A stretch of DNA of 18,820 bases from Christensenella sp. UBA1214. Its GTDB lineage: Bacteria > Bacillota > Clostridia > Christensenellales > CAG-138. The stretch is taken from assembly GCA_002309375.1 (NCBI GenBank), contig DBXK01000016.1, forward strand, positions 42,857 through 61,676, written 5' to 3'. The translations under genes and the position numbers were made by a program. Under the pieces are notes generated by a model. The model was not told the origin of the DNA. It searched no databases and worked only from the letters and a program-made list of their open reading frames with translations. Below, piece by piece: positions 7,089 to 13,561 of the stretch. The first letter of the stretch is position 1, and every line of letters begins with the position of its first letter.

Positions 7089-9206
7089 ATGGCAGAGAAT
7101 TTGATCATCGTTGAGTCGCCCTCTAAGGCAAAGACGATCGAGAAGTATCTCGGCTCGAAATACAAAGTCATCGCTTCCAACGGTCATGTTCGGGATCTTC
7201 CGAAGAGCCAGCTCGGCGTTGACGTCAAAAATGATTTTGAACCGAAGTATATCACGCTCCGCGGCCGCGGCGGTGTGATCGAGAAGATACGCAAGGAAGC
7301 TAAAGCGGCCGATCATATCTATCTCGCAACGGACCCTGACCGCGAAGGCGAGGCGATCTCTTGGCATCTTGCGAGCATGCTTAAACTCGATCCAAACGAG
7401 AAATGCCGCATCGTATTCAATGAGATCACAAAGGGCGTTATCCAGAAATCCATCAAGGCTCCGCGCAGCATCGACCTGAGCCTCGTGGATGCACAGCAGG
7501 CGCGCCGTATTCTCGACCGTCTGCTCGGCTATAAGATCAGCCCGCTGCTTTGGTCAAAGGTCAAGAAAGGCCTTTCCGCCGGACGTGTGCAGTCGGTTAC
7601 AACGAAAATCATCTGCGACCGTGAACGCGAGATCCAGAGCTTCATCCCGAAGGAATACTGGACGATCGCCGTCAAGCTAAATATCCGACGCCACAATTTC
7701 GAAGCGAAGCTCTTCGGCGTCAACGGCAAGAAGACCGAAATCCCGAACGAAGAGGAAGCCAAGCGGATCGCCGATATCTGCACCGATGCCCAATATCTCG
7801 TCACTTCCGTCAAAACAGTGCAGAAAACAAAGCATGCGCCCGCTCCATATACAACGAGCAGTATGCTCCAGGATGCGTCAAACCGTGCTTCACTGCCGCC
7901 GAAGCGCACGATGCTTTGTGCACAGCAGCTTTATGAGGGCGTCAACGTCAAGGGAAAAGGCAATGTCGGTCTGATCACTTACATGCGTACCGACTCCGTC
8001 CGCATCTCCGCTGAAGCGCAGGCCGCGGCGCGCGCATATATCGCAAAGCATTTCGGCGAAAAATACGTTCCCGAAAAGCCGAATTTTTATCGCGGCAGAA
8101 CCGGCGCGCAGGATGCGCATGAAGCGATCCGTCCAACGGATATCAACCTCACGCCTGCTCTCCTTAAGGATTCGCTCGAGCCGGGGCAGTACAAGCTCTA
8201 TAAACTGATCTATGAGCGTTTCCTTGCGAGCCAGATGGAAGAAGAAGTCTACGAAGCAACGACCGTCAGCATCGATACCGAAACTGCCGAAGTCTGCAAT
8301 TTCCGCGCAAACGGTACCAAAACGATCTTCGACGGCTTCACCGCCGTTTATAAGAGCGCTGCCGATGATGTTTCCGAGGAAGGCGTTTCCAATCTTCCCG
8401 TAATGGAGAAGGGCGACAAGCCCAAATTTGTTTCGCTTTCTCCGAAGCAGAATTTCACCGAGCCGCCGCCGCGCTATACCGAAGCTTCACTCGTAAAGAC
8501 GCTTGAAGAACTCGGAATCGGCCGCCCGAGCACATATTCGCCGACGATCTCCACGATCATCGACAGAGGCTATGTCGACAAAGAAAAAAAGCTCCTTTAT
8601 CCTACTGAGCTCGGCTTCATCGTCAACAAGGTGATGGAGGATAATTTCGACAAGATCGTCGATGTTAAATTCACCGCCGGAATGGAATCCCGCCTTGACT
8701 CCGTTGAAGAAGGGAAGGAACGCTGGCAGGATATTGTCCGCGATTTCTATGAGCCGTTTGAAGAACAGCTTGACAAAGCTTTCGAAAGCGTCGAAAAAGT
8801 CGTGATCAAGGATGAGGTTTCGGATGTTCCTTGCGACAAGTGCGGCGCAATGATGGTTTATAAAGAGGGCCGTTTCGGCCGGTTCCTTGCATGCCCGAAT
8901 TATCCGAAATGCAAGAACACAAAACCGATCCTCGATAAGATCGGCGTAAAATGCCCGAAATGCGGCGCGGATCTGATCCGCCGCAAGGGCAAAAAAGGCA
9001 AGAATTTCTATGGGTGCGAACGTTATCCGGAGTGCGATTACGTGTCATGGGATATGCCGACCGGTGAAAAATGCCCGAAATGCGGTGGTATGCTCGTGCA
9101 GAAGATCCGGGTCAACGGCCGTTATATCGGATGCGAAAACAAGGACTGCGGTTATATCAAACGCAAAGAGCCCAAGAAGAACGATCAGGATGATCGGGAG
9201 GAATGA
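7089..9206 (+). CDS. topA: DNA topoisomerase I (type IA)
   Basis: A 705-residue type IA topoisomerase that relaxes negative supercoils by a transient 5'-phosphotyrosine break. It begins MAENLIIVESPSKAKTIEKY, the standard start of the Toprim domain (about 1-115). The acidic Toprim pair D82 and D84 lies in ATDPDREGEA. The active-site tyrosine is Y298 in LITYMRTDSVRIS. The catalytic arch ends near residue 560. Three C4 zinc ribbons follow, starting at C582, C622 and C662, each with four cysteines and a typical ACPNYPKC-like second knuckle. All catalytic motifs are intact and the length is usual for Clostridia. The gene sits in the conserved dprA-topA-trmFO order, and its stop is three bases ahead of the trmFO ATG. 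Confidence 0.97.
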   Translation: MAENLIIVESPSKAKTIEKYLGSKYKVIASNGHVRDLPKSQLGVDVKNDFEPKYITLRGRGGVIEKIRKEAKAADHIYLATDPDREGEAISWHLASMLKLDPNEKCRIVFNEITKGVIQKSIKAPRSIDLSLVDAQQARRILDRLLGYKISPLLWSKVKKGLSAGRVQSVTTKIICDREREIQSFIPKEYWTIAVKLNIRRHNFEAKLFGVNGKKTEIPNEEEAKRIADICTDAQYLVTSVKTVQKTKHAPAPYTTSSMLQDASNRASLPPKRTMLCAQQLYEGVNVKGKGNVGLITYMRTDSVRISAEAQAAARAYIAKHFGEKYVPEKPNFYRGRTGAQDAHEAIRPTDINLTPALLKDSLEPGQYKLYKLIYERFLASQMEEEVYEATTVSIDTETAEVCNFRANGTKTIFDGFTAVYKSAADDVSEEGVSNLPVMEKGDKPKFVSLSPKQNFTEPPPRYTEASLVKTLEELGIGRPSTYSPTISTIIDRGYVDKEKKLLYPTELGFIVNKVMEDNFDKIVDVKFTAGMESRLDSVEEGKERWQDIVRDFYEPFEEQLDKAFESVEKVVIKDEVSDVPCDKCGAMMVYKEGRFGRFLACPNYPKCKNTKPILDKIGVKCPKCGADLIRRKGKKGKNFYGCERYPECDYVSWDMPTGEKCPKCGGMLVQKIRVNGRYIGCENKDCGYIKRKEPKKNDQDDREE

Positions 9207-9209
9207 TCG

Positions 9210-10523
9210 ATGGCGCAGGCAGCGGTTATCGGAGCGGGTCTTGCCGGGTGTGAAGCCGCCCATATCCTTTCGAGGATGGGCGTTCATGTCCGTCTGTTCG
9301 AAATGAAGCCTGTCCGCCGTTCACCCGCGCACAACTCCGATAAATTCTGCGAACTTGTCTGTTCGAACTCGCTTCGTTCGAATAAGCTCGATAATGCCGT
9401 CGGCCTTCTCAAGGAGGAGCTTCGGCGCCTCGGTTCGCTGATAATGGAAGCCGCCGACAAAACAGCCGTTCCCGCCGGCGGGGCGCTTGCCGTCGACAGG
9501 GAAAGCTTCGCTTCATATGTTACGGAGGCTGTTAAGAACGATCCGAACATTGAAGTCATCACCGAAGAGATAAGCGAGATCCCGGAAGGTCCCGTGATCA
9601 TTGCGACAGGTCCGCTGACTGACGGAAAGCTTCTGGCAAGCATCGAGGAGCTCCTCGGCGAAAGCCTCCATTTTTTCGATGCGGCTGCTCCGATCGTTAC
9701 TCTCGATTCGCTCGACATGAGCAAAGTCTCTCGTGCTTCAAGATATGAACGCGGGAGTGACTATCTCAACTGCCCGATGACCCGACTCGAGTATTTCACA
9801 TTCGTGAGAGCGCTTCTTGCCGCAGAAACGGCGCCGCTGCACGAGTTTGAAAACATCAAGGTTTTCGAGGGCTGTATGCCCGTTGAAGCAATGGCGCGGC
9901 GCGGAGATATGACGCTCGCTTATGGCCCCATGAAACCCGTTGGGCTGAAGGGCTGCACAGCAAGCGACGGGAAGCCCCCGTTCGCCGTCGTTCAGCTTCG
10001 TCAGGATAATTCCGAAGGCACGCTTTTCAACATAGTCGGATTCCAGACCAATCTGAAATTCGGCGAGCAGAAGCGGGTATTCGGCATGATCCCCGGCCTT
10101 GAGAAGGCGGAATTCGTGCGCTACGGCGTCATGCACAGGAATTCATTCCTCCGGTCTCCGAAGCATCTGACGCCGTTTTACAGCCTCAGGATGCGTCCGA
10201 AAATCTATTTTGCCGGGCAGATCACAGGTGTGGAAGGCTATATCGAGAGCGCTTCGAGCGGATTTACCGCAGGTTTGAATCTCGGTCTGCAGCTTCTCGG
10301 CAAAAATAAGATCGATTTTACGCGGCAGACTGCGATCGGTTCGCTCGCTCATTATGTGAGCGAATACAACGGCGGCTCTTTCCAGCCCATGAACGCTAAT
10401 TTCGGGATCATGGAATCGCTTCCGGACGCCCCGCGCGATAAATACAAACGCTATCTCGCTCTTTCGGAAAGAGCGCTTGAGTATATTGATATGATGATCA
10501 GTGAGGATGAACTATGGAAATAA
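9210..10523 (+). CDS. trmFO: TrmFO, folate/FAD-dependent tRNA uridine-54 C5-methyltransferase
   Basis: A 437-residue flavoprotein that makes ribothymidine at position 54 of the tRNA T-loop, using methylene-tetrahydrofolate and FAD. The N-terminal dinucleotide fold is VIGAGLAGCEAA at 6-17. The family signature FEMKP follows, and then FCELVCSNSLRSN with C51, matching one of the two functional cysteines of TrmFO. C222 in FEGCMPVEAMARRGD corresponds to the second. The C-terminal region has the FAGQITGVEGYIES segment that contacts FAD. The length is typical for Bacillota. GGGAGGAA at 9196-9203 in the end of topA serves as its binding site. The 3' end overlaps hslV by 10 bases, so the two are probably translationally coupled. 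Confidence 0.96.
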   Translation: MAQAAVIGAGLAGCEAAHILSRMGVHVRLFEMKPVRRSPAHNSDKFCELVCSNSLRSNKLDNAVGLLKEELRRLGSLIMEAADKTAVPAGGALAVDRESFASYVTEAVKNDPNIEVITEEISEIPEGPVIIATGPLTDGKLLASIEELLGESLHFFDAAAPIVTLDSLDMSKVSRASRYERGSDYLNCPMTRLEYFTFVRALLAAETAPLHEFENIKVFEGCMPVEAMARRGDMTLAYGPMKPVGLKGCTASDGKPPFAVVQLRQDNSEGTLFNIVGFQTNLKFGEQKRVFGMIPGLEKAEFVRYGVMHRNSFLRSPKHLTPFYSLRMRPKIYFAGQITGVEGYIESASSGFTAGLNLGLQLLGKNKIDFTRQTAIGSLAHYVSEYNGGSFQPMNANFGIMESLPDAPRDKYKRYLALSERALEYIDMMISEDELWK

Positions 10524-11047
10524 GAGGCACAACAATAGTTGCCGTTCAAAAGGATGGCCATACCGCAGTCGCGGGCGACGGTCAGATCACTCTCGGCGAG
10601 CATACCGTGATGAAGCATACCGCGAAAAAGGTGCGCAGGATCTATAACGACAGCGTAGTCGTCGGATTTGCCGGCGGCGTTGCAGACGCATTCACGCTTT
10701 GCGACCGTTTTGAAAATAAGCTCACTTCGCATGGCGGCAGCCTCAAACGCGCTGCTGTCGATCTTGCACAGGATTGGCGGAACGACAAGGTCATGCGAAA
10801 GCTCGAAGCGCTGTTGATCTGCGCAAATGCGGCTGAGATCCTGATCGTTTCCGGCTCCGGCGAAGTCATCGAGCCCGATGACGGGATCGCCGCGATCGGC
10901 AGCGGGGGAATGTTCGCTCTCGCGGCGGCTCGTGCGCTGAAGGATAATACCGATCTTTCCGCAAAAGAAATCGCCGAAAAGAGCATTCTGATCGCTTCCG
11001 ATATCTGCGTTTATACGAACTCGAACGTCACAGTCGAGGAGGTATGA
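10514..11047 (+). CDS. hslV: HslV (ClpQ), proteolytic subunit of the HslUV protease
   Basis: A 177-residue proteasome-beta-like peptidase that forms a double hexamer capped by HslU. The predicted nucleophile is Thr6, exposed after removal of the short propeptide MEIRG; the mature chain starts TTIVAVQKDGHTAVAGDGQ. D22 and K38 match catalytic residues D17 and K33 of the mature family. B. subtilis ClpQ is known for an N-terminal serine; here the classical threonine is kept. ATG 10514 lies inside the end of trmFO, with GAGGA at 10503-10507 as binding site. The C-terminal end overlaps the ribosome binding site of hslU. Confidence 0.96.
   Translation: MEIRGTTIVAVQKDGHTAVAGDGQITLGEHTVMKHTAKKVRRIYNDSVVVGFAGGVADAFTLCDRFENKLTSHGGSLKRAAVDLAQDWRNDKVMRKLEALLICANAAEILIVSGSGEVIEPDDGIAAIGSGGMFALAAARALKDNTDLSAKEIAEKSILIASDICVYTNSNVTVEEV
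11037..11042 (+). promoter_or_regulatory. ribosome binding site deciding the hslU start
   Basis: A perfect AGGAGG ends one base before ATG 11044 and seven bases before ATG 11050. The seven-base spacing is ideal and the one-base spacing is not workable, so ATG 11050 is chosen although ATG 11044 forms an ATGA overlap with the hslV stop. Confidence 0.8.
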
Positions 11048-11049
11048 GC

Positions 11050-12444
11050 ATGCTGACGCCCAAACAAATCGTTGAATCGCTCGATAAATACATCATCGGT
11101 CAGGATGATGCAAAGCGCACAGTCGCGATCGCTCTTCGCAACCGCTACAGAAGGAGCCGGCTCAGCGAAGAGATGAAGGAAGAGATCATCCCGAAGAACA
11201 TCATCATGGTCGGACCGACAGGCGTCGGCAAGACCGAGATCGCACGGAGACTCGCAAAGCTCGTTGACGCACCTTTCGTAAAGGTCGAAGCCACAAAGTT
11301 CACCGAAGTCGGTTATGTCGGCCGCGACGTCGATTCGATGATCCGCGACCTTGTCGAAGCTTCGATCCGTCTTGTCAAAGCCAAATGGGAGGAAAGAGTC
11401 CGTGTCGCGGCGACTGCTGCCGCCGATGCACGCATCGTTGAGATCCTTTGCGGGAAGCCCTCTTCGAAAGCAGCTGAATCCGAGCAGCTCAGCAACCTTC
11501 AAAAGCTTTTCGGTGTTTTCGCGCCGAACAACAGCACGGAGGTCGCAACTGTTACCGATGAGGAGAAAAAGGAACGCCAGACAAAGCGCAGCCGCATCAT
11601 GAAGGAGCTTTCCGAAGGGAAGCACGAGAACGACATCGTTGAGATCGAAGTGACCGAGAACGGCACAGGCAACGATACGATGCTTGCAATGGGCATCGAC
11701 ATGAATCTTAACGAAATGTTCGGCGGCCTTCTTCCGAAGAAAACAAAGACCCGCAAAACAACAGTCAAGGAAGCGCGCAGGATCCTCGAAGCCGAAGAAG
11801 CGGATAAGCTGATCGACATGGATGAGGTGATCCGCGAAGCTGTTGAAAAAGCGGAGCAGGACGGCATCGTTTTCATCGATGAGATCGACAAAATCGCTTC
11901 TTCGGGTACCGGGCATGGACCCGATGTTTCCCGCGAAGGCGTTCAGCGCGATATCCTGCCGATCGTCGAAGGCAGCGTCGTCAACACCAAGTACGGCCCC
12001 GTCAAGACGAATTATATGCTTTTCATCGCGGCAGGCGCTTTCCATGTTTCAAAGATCAACGATCTGATACCCGAGCTTCAGGGCCGTTTCCCGATCAGTG
12101 TTACGCTCAACGCACTGACGCTCGACGACTATAAAAGGATCCTTACCGCGCCGCAGAATGCGATAATCAAGCAATATAAAGCACTTCTTGCCACTGATAA
12201 TATCAATGTCGAATTTGCCGATGATGCGCTTGAAGAGATCGCTTACGCCTGTTTCAGCGCGAATGAAAACAGCGAAAACATCGGCGCAAGGCGGCTCCAT
12301 ACGATCGTCGAAAAGCTGCTTGAAGATATCTCCTTCAATGCAACAGGCGATCATCCGATGATCGATATTACGATTGACCGCAAATATGTGCAGGAGCATA
12401 TCTGCGGAAGGATCGATGAAAACATGAACAAATACATTATCTGA
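11050..12444 (+). CDS. hslU: HslU (ClpY), AAA+ unfoldase of the HslUV protease
   Basis: A 464-residue ATPase that unfolds substrates and feeds them to HslV. The start MLTPKQIVESLDKYIIGQ is canonical. Walker A GPTGVGKT is at 55-62 and Walker B FIDEIDK has D277 and E278. The I-domain lies between them (about 105-255) and is charged and variable, as expected. The C-terminal domain contains IGARRLHTIVEKLLEDI, typical of HslU. The chain ends ENMNKYII, the hydrophobic tail that docks into HslV. The stop of hslV lies two bases before this start. In B. subtilis the next gene is codY, but here a cell-wall hydrolase gene follows after 36 bases with no terminator in between. Confidence 0.96.
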   Translation: MLTPKQIVESLDKYIIGQDDAKRTVAIALRNRYRRSRLSEEMKEEIIPKNIIMVGPTGVGKTEIARRLAKLVDAPFVKVEATKFTEVGYVGRDVDSMIRDLVEASIRLVKAKWEERVRVAATAAADARIVEILCGKPSSKAAESEQLSNLQKLFGVFAPNNSTEVATVTDEEKKERQTKRSRIMKELSEGKHENDIVEIEVTENGTGNDTMLAMGIDMNLNEMFGGLLPKKTKTRKTTVKEARRILEAEEADKLIDMDEVIREAVEKAEQDGIVFIDEIDKIASSGTGHGPDVSREGVQRDILPIVEGSVVNTKYGPVKTNYMLFIAAGAFHVSKINDLIPELQGRFPISVTLNALTLDDYKRILTAPQNAIIKQYKALLATDNINVEFADDALEEIAYACFSANENSENIGARRLHTIVEKLLEDISFNATGDHPMIDITIDRKYVQEHICGRIDENMNKYII

Positions 12445-12464
12445 AGCACTGAAACCGGTGCACA

Positions 12465-12471
12465 AAGGAGG
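12465..12471 (+). promoter_or_regulatory. ribosome binding site for a TTG start
   Basis: AAGGAGG lies nine bases before TTG 12481. No ATG or GTG is available in frame near it, and the TTG start gives a complete lipoprotein signal, so this site fixes an unusual start codon. Confidence 0.75.
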
Positions 12472-12480
12472 CTGAAGATT

Positions 12481-13500
12481 TTGCATTTATGTGAGACAAA
12501 AAAACGATTCGTGGCCTTGCTGCTTGCCTTGCTTCTGTTAACTGCCTTTATTATCGGCTGCAGTTCAAAAGAAGCTGAGCAGACGGCAGCGGAACCGGAT
12601 GCTTCCGAAGCTGCTGATCTGACAGCCGCTCCATCGGAAGCGGTTGAGACCCACGCTACGAAATCCGACTCAATACCGACTCCGACTCCGACAGACACAC
12701 CGACGCCGACTGCCGAACCGACTCCGGAGCCTACTCCGACGCCCGAACCGACGCCGACACCGGAACCCACTCCCACACCTACTCCGACGCCAGAACCGAC
12801 GCCGACGCCCGATCCTTTTACTGAAGTTGCATATGTTCCCGGCTATACCAACGAGACCTATGTCAACTTCCGTTCCGAGCCGAGCACAGAAGCGCCGATC
12901 TGGTTCATCTGCACCTATGGCACCGAAGTTCTGATCACCGGTAAAACCTCCGATTGGTTCAGAGTCAAGTGCGAAGGAAAGACAGGTTATATCGCAAGGC
13001 CGTTCGTAACTCTCGGCAATTTCGCAACGCCGACTCCGAAGCCCACGCCCAAACCTTCCTCAACGCCGCGTCCGACTTCAACTCCGAGGCCGAATCCGAC
13101 TCCGCCTTCCGGCCAGTATTCGGAGTATGATATCCATCTTGTTGCCGCTCTGATCCATCTTGAAGGGCCCGGCAGCACCCATGTCGGTTACAGGGCGCTA
13201 GCAAGCATCGTTTACAACAGAGTGACCAATACTTCCGGGCATTATCCGAGCACGGTTCCCGGAGTTATCTTCCAGCACAACCAGTTCCCGGGTTATACGA
13301 GATATCAGCTTGAACATACGACTCCGAATGCGCAGGCAATGGCTGCGGCGAGATATGTGTTCATCGAGCACGGAAGCGTCCTTCCGGAGAAGGTTCTTTT
13401 CTACAAAGCTTCTTATCTCGGGACCACTTGGTACGATTATCTTGTATTCTATGCCGAAATAGAGTCAAATAATTACTTCAGAGCCATAAGATACTACTGA
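12481..13500 (+). CDS. lipoprotein with Thr-Pro linkers, SH3 domain and SleB/CwlJ-type cell-wall hydrolase domain
   Basis: A 339-residue exported protein starting at TTG. The basic-hydrophobic signal ends AFIIGC, a good lipobox with Cys27 as lipidated residue. A Thr-Pro-Glu linker (66-110) leads to a bacterial SH3 domain (about 114-180; YVNFRSEPS, WFRVKCEGKTGYI), which in such proteins binds peptidoglycan. A second Thr-Pro/Arg linker (183-209) leads to a Hydrolase_2 (SleB/CwlJ) domain from Y213 to the end, with E228 in HLEGPG as the probable catalytic acid and IVYNRV and QFPGY as supporting motifs. SleB-type enzymes cleave peptidoglycan, classically spore cortex, but membrane-anchored SH3 versions in Clostridia may act in vegetative wall turnover. 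It lies 36 bases after hslU and may share its transcript. The family call is firm; the physiological role is open. Confidence 0.88.
   Translation: MHLCETKKRFVALLLALLLLTAFIIGCSSKEAEQTAAEPDASEAADLTAAPSEAVETHATKSDSIPTPTPTDTPTPTAEPTPEPTPTPEPTPTPEPTPTPTPTPEPTPTPDPFTEVAYVPGYTNETYVNFRSEPSTEAPIWFICTYGTEVLITGKTSDWFRVKCEGKTGYIARPFVTLGNFATPTPKPTPKPSSTPRPTSTPRPNPTPPSGQYSEYDIHLVAALIHLEGPGSTHVGYRALASIVYNRVTNTSGHYPSTVPGVIFQHNQFPGYTRYQLEHTTPNAQAMAAARYVFIEHGSVLPEKVLFYKASYLGTTWYDYLVFYAEIESNNYFRAIRYY
12676..12810 (+). repeat. low-complexity repeat encoding a Thr-Pro-Glu linker
   Basis: Imperfect ccgact/ccgacg hexamers encode alternating TP and EP units over residues 66-110 of the lipoprotein. Third codon positions vary (act, acg, aca, acc), so selection appears to act on the protein and not on the DNA repeat. 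Such linkers are flexible and may be sites of O-glycosylation. Confidence 0.85.
13027..13107 (+). repeat. second Thr-Pro/Lys/Arg linker repeat
   Basis: Degenerate repeats encode TPKP and STPRP units joining the SH3 and hydrolase domains of the lipoprotein. The charge is basic here, whereas the first linker is acidic. Confidence 0.8.
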
Positions 13501-13525
13501 TACTATCCGAATAAATCCATAAACT

Positions 13526-13561
13526 AATACCGCATTTCGCAAGAAAGGCGGTATTGTTTTT
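13526..13561 (+). terminator. hairpin with GCAA tetraloop and T-run overlapping the next gene's ribosome binding site
   Basis: AATACCGC (13526-13533) pairs perfectly with GCGGTATT (13548-13555). After an A-G mismatch the stem continues with TTTC and GAAA, closed by a GCAA tetraloop at 13539-13542. G and five T follow (13557-13561) and run into the ATG at 13562. It has the form of an intrinsic terminator for the lipoprotein gene. The only Shine-Dalgarno candidate for the next gene, AAAGGCGG at 13544-13551, lies in its 3' arm, so it may also control translation. I find no convincing promoter in the 60-base gap. Confidence 0.6.

Noticed and set aside
11044..11046. ATG 11044 as hslU start (ATGA overlap with hslV)
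   Set aside because: Only one base separates it from AGGAGG; ATG 11050 has ideal spacing and gives the canonical N-terminus.
11011..12045. 344-residue open frame on the minus strand opposite hslU
   Set aside because: It lies fully opposite a strongly conserved gene, has no binding site or recognisable domain, and its composition follows from the codon bias of hslU.
12446..12461. GCACT...GGTGC hairpin after hslU as a terminator
   Set aside because: The stem has five pairs including a wobble, there is no T-run, and it is followed at once by the Shine-Dalgarno of the next gene.
12676..12810. Tandem repeat as a CRISPR-like or VNTR element
   Set aside because: There are no spacers and the units vary at third codon positions; it is a protein-level Thr-Pro linker.
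13497..13525. Promoter for the nucleotidyltransferase gene (CTGATA-17-TAAACT)
   Set aside because: Both hexamers match only four of six positions and other weak pairs occur nearby, so the call is not supportable.
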